Source: Dasyornis broadbenti (lineage: Eukaryota; Chordata; Aves; Passeriformes; Dasyornithidae). From it: a stretch of 64,000 nt of DNA. Under the pieces are notes generated by a model. That model saw only the letters and a list, made by a program, of their open reading frames with translations, did no database searches and had not been told where the DNA came from. Shown here one piece after another: positions 23,884 through 35,576 of the stretch (position 1 is the first letter of the stretch; each line of letters starts with the position of its first letter). Position numbers and translations under genes: made by a program. The DNA is taken from NCBI GenBank assembly GCA_013397935.1, contig VZRN01001116.1, positions 564,953 to 628,952 on the forward strand, read 5' to 3'.

Positions 23884-25916
23884 AATTAATGAACTTGGGC
23901 TAAAATCAAACCTTGGCACACAGGTGTGATACAACTTAAACAGGAATCACTGATTCATCCATAATATTACAAAGAAAAACTTATGCGGTAGCCTGCATTA
24001 GGGCTTTTGGTATCTGCAGATTTGAAAAATAAAACATCTTGAAGCATATCAATGCAATTAGTTTCTAATGTGGCAAAACTGTACTAAGTTAAAGTTCTGA
24101 TTTGCTCACTCTATCCTGGATAGGTACTTAGAACCTGATAGCCTTTAATAAGCCATTCCAGTCATGATGAGATGATGTATGAATACATGCATACATTAAA
24201 AGCACTGTTTTTGAAGTTAATGCAAGTAAATACAGCAATTCCTTTTTCAATATTTAGGCAGATCATTAATGTGAGCTAGCCAAATGTGGGCAGAACATTA
24301 CAGGGAACGTTTAAAGGTCTGATAACTTGAAATAGTTTTTAGGAGAATTCATCTATTTAGACTTTTTAAAAATGCCTGCCATATGAAATTGAAATGGTAG
24401 AATGGCTGACCATGGCAGTGATTGGTCCTCCTTAAGGGCCTGACTGAATTTTTGGTCTAATAACGCATGCTAGTGTTGATGTTTTTTGGTCAAGAGGGTA
24501 TGAACAGGAAGAATTATGCAGCAGGCTTTATTTTAATGCAGATTCACATTACTCTGTTCAAGCTGCGTGGAGATGTTAAACTGGCTTACTGTAGACTTTG
24601 TAAAATGGCTCCAGAAGAGTTACAAACAAACCTGAGATCACAGAGGTTGGAAATGTACATAAACTGCACAAGGTTTCAATTCTGCTGTTGAAGTGCAGTT
24701 TTAGTCAGTTTTAGTTGCATAGGTTTCCATTGTATTTATAGTCTGTTATGCTAAATCTGGCCAAAGATAAGTATTGTCCACCAGAAAAATGCCTCTGCCA
24801 CTTGGAATTTCTGTGCTAACTTTGCGGCCAGAGCATTTAACAACTAATCTACAGTGGCATAGGAAAATGGCAAAAATCTCCTAAAGTGCAATAGATTTTT
24901 TCAAGTGTATTGTGCCTTGTTCTAAAACTTTTATTAAGTAGGTGCACTTGACAGTATTGAGGTCATTTGTTATGGTGCTATTTCAAGTCTAGGTTTAGGC
25001 CCTTGTACATTTTGCCCATAACTTTTTACAAAATACTTCTTTTATTGCACATTCAGAGAATTTTATATATGTCTTGTGTGCGTGTCCTTAACTTCCAATC
25101 TTATTTTGTCTCTTGGAGATTGAACGCAGCTTGTTTAAGGAGAAGGAAATAGATTCTAAAACTTACTTGGGACCATGGGAATGGTAGCTGGGAAGAAAAC
25201 TATTTGCACACGACAGATTTCTAGATACTTTTTGCTGCTAGTTTTGTGTAATATTTATTGAACATTTTTGACAAATATTTATTTTTGTAAGCCTAAAAGT
25301 GATTCTTTGAAAGTTTAAAGAAACTTGACCAAAAGACAGTACAAAAACACTGGCACTTGAATGTTGAATGTCACCGTATGCGTGAAATTATATATTTCGG
25401 GGTAGTGTGAGCTTTTAATGTTTAAGTCATATTAAACTCTTAAGTCAAATTAAGCAGACCCGGCATTGGCAGTATAGCCATAACTTTCTGATAGTAAAAC
25501 AAAAATTGGCAACTTAAAATTAAACATGCCAAGGTTTTGATACACTTGTCTTAAGATATTTATGAAACACTTCTAAACACTGATGTGAAGTGTCCAGATT
25601 CTCAGATGTTTGTTGCGTGAGTTTTGTTTAGTTGTGTGTTTTTTTTTTTTCAGTGAATGTCTGGCACATTGCAATCCTCAAACATGTGGTTATCTTTGTT
25701 GTATTGGCATAATCAGTGACTTGTGCATTTTAGCAAGTTTTATCAGCCAGCAATATTTTCAGTTCAGATATAAGGATTCAAAACAATATGCAAGAATGGA
25801 TTTAAACTTGCTGAATGTGAAAATTGAACTTCAAGTCACTGTAGGTTTAGAATTGCTTATTGTATTAGTTTAGATGCTAGCACTGCATGTGCTGTGCATA
25901 TTCTTGATTTTATTAA

Positions 25917-25922
25917 AATAAA
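25917..25922 (+). terminator. DDX3X: Distal polyadenylation signal
   Basis: AATAAA is embedded in an A-rich run and followed within 20-40 bases by T/G-rich sequence. It marks the likely end of the long DDX3X transcript. Confidence 0.6.
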
Positions 25923-28900
25923 AAAGTTGAACTGCACAGTCTATTCATTTGTGAAGCGTCACTCCTGGTTTATGAGCTCTGTAGCCCCAGCAGTCTCATT
26001 CCCGTGCAGCTCTGGATGCAGGTGACTCTAGTGTGGCACATGTCAGTGTGGTGACAGATGGCAGCCAGGCTCAGGGCTGTAGCTGAAAGAACCTCAAGTG
26101 GCCTGTGCCCCACAGTGCAGGGTTTACTGGGAAAGTGTCCTAGAGGTGTAGGTGGGACTGACAAGGAGAAAACCACCTCTCCATTAGGGGAACCAAGTTT
26201 GACTGTAACAACCTAATTAAACATTATGAGCTTGCGCTCAGGCTTGATTCCTCAGCCCCTGACTGCTCAGGATTTCATCTATTAGTTGTCCCTCTGAGTA
26301 TCATAGGGGTGCCTTATAGAGAGCTTTAATTTTTGACATACCTGTTCATTTTTGCTATGTATTGAAAAGCTGGAGTGAGGTTACGTATTGGAATATCCAG
26401 GGGAATAGAGTGAAAGGAATTCAGATGTTTCCAGTTTATCTTTAAAGTGAGGCAAATATACTTCATTTGAGACAAGGCGATTTAGAAAGAACCTGGGTTT
26501 CAAGTTCGGTGCTGAAACAACTGTGGAAACTTGTGATTTTCTGGTGGATAAGGAAGAGGGGTGGGGAAAAAAGTAAAGCCTGAGACCTGTGATCCATTGA
26601 AGTGTGATGCAGATGCATGGCATGGGGTAAGGACTGGTGAAGGTGTGATGTGCATCTGCAATCCTGGATCTATATAGTAAATGGAACCTACACTACCAAA
26701 CTAGTACTGTGTATGGGCCTTGGAGAGCAATGGGGAGGAGAAGATGTCCATGACTCCCAGGATAGCTTGCTGGAACGTCTGCCTTGAGCACACTGACTGT
26801 GGACCACACTAAATTTACCTGCTTTAGACTTGCATTAATTATCAACCTCATCATGCAGGGCTTTGTGTTGTCATGCGATGTCCCTGGATGTGCAGCATGC
26901 ACTTAAGTATCTACCAAAGGCAGTTTTCCCTCCCCTAAGTAATTGTAGAAACACTTGAAACAGTGAGATGACTGATACACCAAGGGAAGTGTTGTGCACT
27001 GTGGAGGTGGCCTGTGGGATCTGGAACTCCAGCTTTGAGTGTAAAAAGGTTTGCACTTACTGCTTTAGCTTAGGTTTGCCCCCGGCAAAGTGCAGGAGTG
27101 GCAGAGGAGTCATTTGGCAGCCAAATCCGCAGGAGCACAGGGCAGTGAGCAGCGCTCTGTGCTAGGGCTTGCAAAGGTCGTGGAAGGGTTAATGTAAGGC
27201 AGTACTGGGCACAAAGTGAAAACCAAAAGAGGAAGATTGTTCCTACAGGCTGGAGGAAACCATTTACCTCTGGAGATGCAAGTTAGGCTGGGGGAATGGC
27301 AGGGAGGAAGAGCCTTGAGATGCCAAAGGTACTGCAGTAAGAGAAGCACAGAGCATGTTCCAGAGGTGGAAGTTTGTATTTCAGTAGGTCTTGGCATACT
27401 GCGCAGCAAAATTTTTCCCACAGTAAATGAGAAAAGACTTGGGAAGAGGTGAGGGACATCCTGAATTGTAAAGAAAATGGCTGTGAAGTTCAATGGTAAA
27501 AATTATGATTTGTCTTTGTGGAGCTTTGTTGTGTGAGACCTTCAAAACGTGCAGTAAAGTCAGTCCTTGGGCAATAAATGTTTGCATATGCCAGCAGTGG
27601 CAGAGGTTATGGCAAGAAGGTTGTAGTAAAGTCTGCTCTTGGTTTGCTGGTGAGGTCACTGTGACCTGTGCAGATACGTAGAGATCTTGGCACAGCATCT
27701 ATTTGACTGGTGAAAGGGGTGGGAGGGACTTGGATTGATGTCCTAGTGTGGAGTTTATAGAGGTGGAGAGAGCAGTGGGATTACCAGAGAGACTGAGTTA
27801 CTGTTTTGTTCGGTGCAAGGATTGAGTATAGGAAAGGCAGCTTGTACAAGCAGGATTCTGCTGAGGCTTTGGCAGCCAAAGTTGCCCTGTAAACCTTGTT
27901 AAAGTTGTGTGTCTGTAGCCTTCCTAGTTTGTGAATCCTCATCCAGTGCAGTGTTCACTGTTGCTCATATTGATCAATGTGTTCGTGAAAATAACCTGCA
28001 GTTACTACAGGCCACATTGAATTACAAATCCTAGGTGTTAGTGCTCCTCCTTAGGTGGAGAGGAGCAAAGGATGAGTCTGTAGTTTCACTCCTGCTGTGC
28101 TGTAAGCTCTGCTACTTCAGTGAACCTGGCTGGAGCTGTTGCGCTAGCACTCATGCCAGCCTCACAGGTTGTGGGTCATTTTTGAGGGGAAAAAGATTGC
28201 CAAGGCTATTGTGACAGTTTCATGCTGCATCTTCTGTCTTGGTTACACTTTGTGTCAGAAAACAGCAGTACAGATCCTGTCTGGTTCTGTCAGCACCCTG
28301 GTTGGTTCATGGAATCAGTGGCATTTTGCACAACATTGCTTATGGGTAGCAGTCGTGTAAGTAGTCCCAGGAAGTGGGAAGTGGTTTGTGTAATTATCCT
28401 GTGCTCGCACAAAGCTGACACTTAACAAGCTGAAGTCACCTGCTCCTGGTTAATGAGGCAGGCCTGGAGCAGTGCCAAGACTAGGAAAAGTGTAAGTGGT
28501 GGGAGGCTTTGTTGATGTACCATGACAAGTTCCTCTACTGCTGTTCTTACCTCTTTCCTGACTTTATTTAGGGAAGGTCTGGAAAGGCTATCACTGCTAT
28601 GGACCTACAAGTCTGGGCTGTCCATTTAGGATCAGGAAATTCTGCTGTATACTTAGTCATTAGAGGCATTGCATCTCTGCAGAGTTCTTGTAAACAACTG
28701 AAATTCTAAACTGCATCTTAAGAAGACCAGGTTTGCTCTTTGTCCTGCCACTTTAGGGGAAATTCACCGTCATCTGATTTGTTAGCAAAAAATATTGCTG
28801 CTAAAGGAAGTGCATGGTTCAAGTAAATACTCCATGTGTTCAGAGCGCAGATTACACAATGCTGAGCCTGATTAATGATGTGTGCAAGTTTCAATACAGT

Positions 28901-31043
28901 GATGCCATCAAATTATGTATTTGGTGTGATGAAAGCTTTGTTCCCACTGGTGCTTCATGCAAACTAGAGTTTGTCATCAAAGGTCATAGGACTGTAGGCT
29001 TTGCAGGGAAGGCTGAAGTACAATGTGGAGCAAATGGGTAGAAATCTGTTGGCATTACGTGCTTAGATATTCAGTGCAGAAAATGAAACTATTGCTTCAA
29101 GGAGGGACCTGATTACCAGGGTTTTTTTCAGTGGCTAAACAGTTTGTCTGATCTCCTTCAGTTGATGACTCATTGGAAAAGAAGCAGTAGTGATAAATTT
29201 GAAAAGTAAGCAGAATTAAAGGTTTGGCAAAGACACAAGGCATCTGCTCCCAGCTGTGCTGCTGCTCTGGATTACCTGGGGTCAGTCACACTGTCATGCT
29301 ACAACTGTTCTTTTTGTCTCTTGTTCATCCTGTCAGTGTAAAGACATCAGCTTTTTCGATCAGCAGTTGCAGCACCACTATCCAGTCTTATCTGTCATCT
29401 CACTTGGGACTTCTAGGTTCTGCTTGAAACCCGTAATTTGCAGGTAGATTCAGCTTAAAAAATGACAGCCCAGTAAGAGCATGGGACACCCTGGCATATT
29501 CCTTGATTATTCTACTATAACAAGAGAGAGAAATGAGATCTCTGATAGCATTTCTCAAATATTTACCCTTGTTCTTTCTAACCCAACTTCCGTTGTTTAC
29601 TTTTGGTTTTGGTACGCACTTGTTTCTTCTTGCAGTCAAAACAAACATTGCTTCTGATGGCACTTGAGATCTCAGTCTCATGTGGTTGAAAACATTTCTT
29701 GTGCAGCAAGGGAAACAATCGCTCAGGGCTATTTACAAAGAAAGAACAGCCAGAAGTTAAGTGGACTGGGAATCTTAATGGAAGCTGTCTGTTAAATACC
29801 ACTTGTATGCTGAGTTTAGTCAGAGATTAGATGCAGGTTAAGGGAGGTTTCTCTGAAGAAATATGAAAACATTTGAGAGCTGAGAACTGGCTTATGGAAA
29901 CAGAGTATCACATTGCTGATCTTTTCCAGCTCGCTCCGTTTATGCATGAAGAAGAAATGCTCAGGACTGTTTGGAGTGAAAAGACTATACTCAATTATGT
30001 TATTTAACTTGTGTGAGTCTACAAACATAGCAGGATCATGTACTTGAAAGCTTGCCTGAATTTTCTAACAGTATCAGTTGGTCCAAGGAAAGATGCATCC
30101 TCTTCTAACAGCTCCTTAAACAGTTGAGGAATCTGGTAATTAGGCTATTGTTTAATCACAGTATGCTTTATGAAAAATTCCTATGGGGACTCAAGTACTT
30201 GCTTCTTTTATGTGGATACATTAAAATGATGGGCTCATTGCAACCACTGGTGCTTCTGCAGAACTTCTCAGGAGTAAATCTCTGCACGTTTTAAGGAGGT
30301 CAGCCTTGCCAGGAAATGGAAACACAAAGCAGCCAAGCAAGAGGCCAGTGCGAAGTTAGAGTGGAAGCCAAGCTCTGCCCTTAGTGAATGACCCCGTGTT
30401 GCTCTGGCAGCACAAACATCAGCTTCCTCTCATGATGATCTGGGAGCAGCCAAGGCTCCCGGTCATAGCATGGGAACTTCCACTCAGCCTGCAGCCAGTG
30501 CCTTTGCCTTTGGACTCATTACCCTTCAGTGGGAACTCCCTGAGAATCAGAAGTTCCCCATGCTGAATGAGCCTTGTGGTGATCACCAGGATTTTAGGAG
30601 GTTTTCTGCTATTGCTCTTTGGTCTTTGGTTTAGCACCAGAGTGATTTTGCTTCATCTGCTGTAAAACTCTGAGGTCTTAACTGTGAGGTTCTTAAAGGA
30701 CTTAGCTGTGACTTAGAAATGCCCTTGACAGGAGCCCCTCCCTCACAGACTGGAGGCAGCTTTCAGTGCTGCAGTCCATGAGAGCATCCCCAAAACTCGT
30801 AACAAATAGAGTTGAACCTTGCAGTGCGCTGCTGAATTTTCTGGCTTGGGGTGTGCTGGAGGTTTATGAATGTCTTAACGAAATGGAAGCATCAGGACTT
30901 CTCTGGTTGTTGATGTATGCTCAAAGAATGTCTGTCTAATAACAGCAGTCACTTCTCTACGGCATTGTTAACTCAGTGGAGACTTGCTCTGGGATGCACC
31001 TGAGGTCAAATCATGCTTTTTAGTTTAGATACTGCAATATCCC

Positions 31044-31097
31044 TCCTATCAGGAAAGGATCATACTACTTTCCTATCAGGACAGGATCATACTACTC
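31044..31097. repeat. 27-bp tandem duplication
   Basis: Two adjacent copies of a unit beginning TCCTATCAGG differ at two positions (31,044-31,070 and 31,071-31,097). It looks like a recent simple duplication. Confidence 0.9.
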
Positions 31098-32416
31098 TGA
31101 CCAATGCTTTTAATATTATGGGCACAGCTTTTGGTTTAGAAGTCTGATAATATTTCTTAACTGAAGCCCACGTGGACAGGCTGTGGACACCTCATACAGG
31201 TTCATCCCTACCTCAGTTTCAGTTCTTGTGCTGAAGGCATTGGATTGGAGGTGGAACTTGCAGCAGTGGAAACCTTTGAGAGCAGTTTAGGTTAAGACTT
31301 ATCAAGAATTACATGAATTAATTATAGATTAAGTTTAGGGACAAGGAATGTATTTCCACATGGACGTTTCAATTGGAAGCCCAAATTCTTTTTTTGTGGT
31401 GCAGTCAGCCTTGGCTGTTGAGTGGTTTTCTGTTTGCAGTCACCAGATGCTCTGTGATTGGAGATTACTGCTGTGCTGGGTTTTACATCCATCACTGTGT
31501 AGGCAGGGTGTTAAATTGCCAGCCATGGAGCTGGGGACAACCAGCCATTTGCTGCTCTGTGTGTGTGCTATTTGTCCCACTGGCTTGAAAGTGTTTTGTT
31601 TTCCTTCTGTCTTCCCTGACTCTTTCTACTGAGCCCAGGAACTTACACTTTCCTCTGAGTCCCAAAGACCTGCCCTCATCCTTCTGAACCAGGTAACCTT
31701 TCGTTTTTCCTAAGCTCTGTCCATCATCTGTAACCTCTACCTGGTTTGGGTAGCTTCAGAGATCCATCTGCCTTCTCAAAAGTCAGAAATTTTTCATGCT
31801 GTTGTTTCCCTCGATGTTCCTGCTCCCACAGGCCTACTTCTAGAGCAATAGTTTGCAGGGCTGCTCAGGCAGCATCTGATAACTAATAGCTGCAGAAATA
31901 TATGGCTGTGCAAGGCTTTTCTCAGCAGAATTGTTGCTGTAGGTTATTTAAACATAGCTCTGCTGGGTCATTGAATTCTTCCAGCCCAGAGCAGTAGCTT
32001 GCAGAACTGTAAATGGATATGGCTGTCAAATTTGCATGTAGTTCTCAAAAACTGCTTTATGAACTACTTGGTATCTGAATTCTCCTCAGTTCAGGAGAAG
32101 ATATAGCTCTATAGTTTTTTTGACTATTATTTTATCAATAGCATAAAAATAACCAGAATGCAGTGACTGATAAACCTCCAAAATGAGGAAGAGAATAGTT
32201 TATATTTACATGTTACATTTAATTTTGCTTACATGCTGTGTTATTAAAATTAGACCTGGATGAAATGTTTTTCCTTTTCCAAGGAATCTTTCAACTTTAA
32301 AATTTTTCCTCCCTGCCAATACAGATCAAAATAGCATGTCTTTGATGTAGCATAAAGTCTGGGTTGTCTGATAGCTTTGGGCTTGGTTGTACTGCTTCCT
32401 TTATTAAAAACTGCAG

Positions 32417-32529
32417 TAAAATTTAGTTTCTGAACTAAATTTTAGTTTAGAAACTAAACTAAATTTTAGTTTCTAAATCCATTTTACTTTTAGTTTCTAA
32501 ATCCAGTTTAGTTTTATTTTCTAAATCCA
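32417..32529. repeat. Hairpin cluster and 24-bp triplicate
   Basis: Arms TAAAATTTAGTT (32,417-32,428) and its complement (32,433-32,444) pair perfectly around 4 bases. TTTAGAAACTAAA (32,446-32,458) pairs perfectly with 32,465-32,477 around 6 bases. An 18-base block, TTTTAGTTTCTAAATCCA, then recurs with an exact 24-base period at 32,464, 32,488 and 32,512, the last copy with one change. Confidence 0.85.
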
Positions 32530-33198
32530 GTGCTCAAAACATACTCTTTAAAGAACTGACATTTTGACAATTCTGAACCAGTTTTCACAATGGCCCCACC
32601 TTATAAATGTTTTTTGAAGTGTCAGCATTTTCTAACAGCCACAGAACGGTTTTGTTGAACAGCTGCTGTTCAGCTCTGTGGTCACTACATATCAGTGTGT
32701 GACACCATTTTCTTTGTCACAGTGTGACTCAACATCTGCAGTGTCTGTCACCAGTCCAGCCTTGGGTGCTGCAGATTTGGGGCTCCTGTGTGGGTGACAG
32801 CTGACAAGAAAAACCTTATTTTAGCTGCATCACTCCAGTGAGCAGTAAGGGCACCTGTTTTGCCTTGCTATTCACTGTACTGTTTTTATTTTCATTTTAC
32901 AAAGTAAGCACCAATTTACAAAAGTACAGCCTCAACAGCCTAAGTGTTCAGTATGTGGATTGTAGAATATATCTGATTTATAGCCCCATCCTGGTGTCAG
33001 AAATGTAGAGAAACTGCCTACTGGATTTTCAAGAGCAAAAGTGGACCTTTAAGCTCTGGGTTATTTTGTCTCCTTTTGTGCACTGTGCAAGGCTGATTCT
33101 GCTGAGGCCAACACTAGTGTTACATCATTTCAGTCAATGCTCTTGCAAAGTACTTTTCCAAGCTCAGAAGAGACAATTGAGGCAGTATTTCCAAAGCA

Positions 33199-33292
33199 TC
33201 GTGGCTCTTGCTGTACCTACACCACTGTTTTCTTGAAAGGAGTTTCCTGCAGATGCTGAGTGGGAAGAAATCTTGGCAGCACAACTCTGCCA
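33199..33292. repeat. Dispersed repeat, copy 1
   Basis: About 90 bases here closely match 37,217-37,308. The shared blocks include CACCACTGTTTTCTTGAA and GATGCTGAGTGGGAAGAA, with scattered substitutions between. The family is not recognised; it is probably an old interspersed element. Confidence 0.7.
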
Positions 33293-34639
33293 ACACTCTG
33301 CCCCACAATCCAGCATGGGCAGAATGGGACAAGAAGAGCACTGCCAAGGATGGGCAAAAAGGGGAACCTTCATTAGGGAGAGTGGGCCAGGAGAGATGTT
33401 CAGTGGCCAGGCAAAGGCATCAGTGTCAAACTCAGAGGTTTTGTTGGTTTTCATACAACAAAAGGTTTCCCTTTCACTCACTGTTACTGAGTGATGCTGT
33501 TTGCACACTGAACAACATCTGCAAAAAGTTATGTGAACAGCCCTGCACGTTGTTTCATGCAATAAAGAACCCTGTTAATGTCACCTGAGAGCACTGGGCT
33601 TTGGCTACCAATGGGCTTGGCTTTCTCCCCCAAAAAAGAAAGATCACAGAATCTTTGTGTCCAGGAGGCTGAGGCCTGCTCACTTGGCTTGTGGCAGAAT
33701 TACAGAGCCCAGTGAATGAAATTGCCACGCTGCCCCTCAATACCAAATGAGCATTGCATGAAGGCACCCCTTAATGGGACCCTTCGGGGTCTGGCATCAG
33801 CCTTCACACCCCTGTGGGAACAGCTGCAGAGATCATGAGACCTTTCCCTCACCCCAGCTTCCCACTGAAGGGTGAATGCAAGCTGCCCTTTTCTTCCTGC
33901 TGCTTCCTCTCCTGAGAACATCAAAGTAACCAGAAGGAGAAGAAAGCCCATTCTGTGTCTCATTGTGTCTACAGCCTGCAACATTCCTTCAAAACTAGGC
34001 ACTTTTTGAAAACCGTGGTGGATGACTTATATCAGTAGGAGGTTTGTGATCGAGAGAGGAAATTGTATTTGAGTAATAAATCAGAGTTTCAGAATTCTTG
34101 ATTTCTGTCCCATTCTTTTTCAGTAGGTTCTGCTTTGGCTTTCAGAGTGCCACCTTCTCAGCTTCTCAGTGTCCGCCTTTCTCTTCTGCTTTCCTTGTCC
34201 CACTCAGTTTCTTTCCTAGTGTCTGTCTGTACCCGTGACAGCTCCAGCCAAAGACCTTCACCAAATCATTTTTCCCAATCCGCGTGCTAAAACAACCTCA
34301 GATGAAGTTCTGAAGGCTGATCCTGAAATGTCACTGTAAGATCCTGCTCTGCTTGGGTTTTGGCCCTTTCAGAGTTTTGCCTTAAAGGGCAGGAACAGCT
34401 TTTCCTTGCTACAAACTGGAATTGCAGACCCTTGCACTGTGTGCCATGGATCACACAGCGCAATTCCCGAGGCTCCTGGGGCACTGGTTCTGCCGTGCCT
34501 CGCAAGGGAGCTGTGCAGGTGCCAAGGTGCCGAGGCTGTGTGGGCTCCCAGAGCAGACAGCAAATGTTTGTTTGCTGGACATTTTCAAGCACATTCCCAG
34601 CTCAAAGCAGAGGGAAGAAGAAAAGGGAAGCGAGCAGCT

Positions 34640-34720
34640 GACAGAATCATGGAATGTTTATAGTTGGAAGGGACCCTGCCCATGTGTTACAATCCCATGA
34701 GGGAGAGATGCCTCTGCCTG
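34640..34720 (-). mobile_element. CR1 LINE 3'-end fragment
   Basis: The sequence from AGAATCATGGAATG through TTGGAAGGGACC reads as the antisense of the typical avian CR1 3' end. It is short and diverged. It is the minus-strand partner of a plus-strand CR1 end about 130 bases downstream. Confidence 0.65.
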
Positions 34721-34845
34721 AATGAAGGTGCAAATGAAAGCACATGACAACAACATAGGGATTTTATTTAACAAAATGGGAGGTAGAGAGATAGAAAGAA
34801 ATAAGATACAGGTGTCAAAGAGAGAGAGCAGAAGATAATCAGCTG

Positions 34846-34907
34846 GAACTAGATGATCTTTAATGAAGGCCCTTCCCTTCATTATGTGATTCTAAAAGAT
34901 GTGTGGA
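34846..34907 (+). mobile_element. CR1 LINE 3'-end fragment
   Basis: ACTAGATGATCTTTAA, a diverged CCCTTCC block and then ATGTGATTCTAAAAG match the sense-strand CR1 3' terminus. That terminus normally ends in short ATTCTATG-type repeats. A long T-rich trinucleotide array begins directly after it. Confidence 0.6.
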
Positions 34908-34914
34908 TGTGTAT

Positions 34915-35410
34915 TTTAATTTTATATTATTTACTACTACTATTTAATCTTCTTTACTACTACTATTATTTGTTTTTCTTCATCTTAGTGTTCTTATTCT
35001 TCTTATGCTTGTTTTCCTTCTTCTTCTTATTAATTACTACTAATATTCCTTCTTTTCTTCTTACTCTTCTTCAACTTCTTCCTCTTCTTATTTACTACTA
35101 CTGTTTCTTCCTCTTCATTATCTAATTCTTCTTCTTCCTATTCTTATTCTTATTTACTACTACTGCTCCGTCGTCATTTACTAGTACTATGATTTCTTCT
35201 TCTTTATCTTCTTAGTCTTACTCTTGTTCTTATTAAAATATTTTTTAGTTACTTTCTTCTTATTATTATTTACTACTGCTATTTCTTCATCATCTTCTTA
35301 CTCTTATTCCTATTCTTATTATTAATTTTTTGGGGTTTTTGGCAGGATTTTTTTTAGGGTGGGGTTTTTAAATGTTTTTTTATGGTTTTTTTCTTACTAC
35401 TACCGTTTCC
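34915..35410. repeat. T-rich trinucleotide satellite (TTC/TTA/TAC)
   Basis: About 500 bases are almost purely pyrimidine plus A on this strand, made of TTC, TTA and TAC triplets. Blocks of TTTACTACTACT type recur irregularly near 34,930, 34,953, 35,034, 35,091, 35,153, 35,176, 35,270 and 35,394, separated by TTCTTCTTATTC-like stretches. The array follows a CR1 3' end and may have grown from its terminal microsatellite. Confidence 0.85.
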
Positions 35411-35576
35411 TACATAGAACTTTCAACGTCATGAAAGAATGATTTTTTGCAGCAGTCCTGCTTACCCTGAATGGACACGTGGAGGTAAAGGCGGCCCATG
35501 TGGCTCCCCCAGGACTCCAGGCAGGCTCTGGGCCAGTGGCCACCTACAGGTCCAGGCCTGGCGCTGGCAGCAGGCG

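Larger units (their letters stand above)
23497..25945 (+). other. DDX3X: DDX3X 3' untranslated region
   Basis: This AT-rich stretch follows the stop codon and contains no supported open frame. Canonical AATAAA signals lie at 23,878-23,883, 24,028-24,033 and 25,917-25,922, so short (about 0.4-0.55 kb) and long (about 2.4 kb) 3' UTRs are both possible. Around 25,250-25,290 there are several ATTTA pentamers in a T-rich setting, which resemble AU-rich stability elements. A long 3' UTR is known for mammalian DDX3X. The end point is inferred from the last signal. Confidence 0.75.
25946..34639. other. Intergenic region downstream of DDX3X
   Basis: No gene is supported. Open frames are 132 codons or fewer, without recognisable domains. 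Structure that can be pointed to includes a 27-bp tandem duplication (31,044-31,097), an AT-rich block with nested hairpins and a 24-bp triplicate (32,417-32,529), and one copy of a dispersed repeat (33,199-33,292). Confidence 0.55.
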
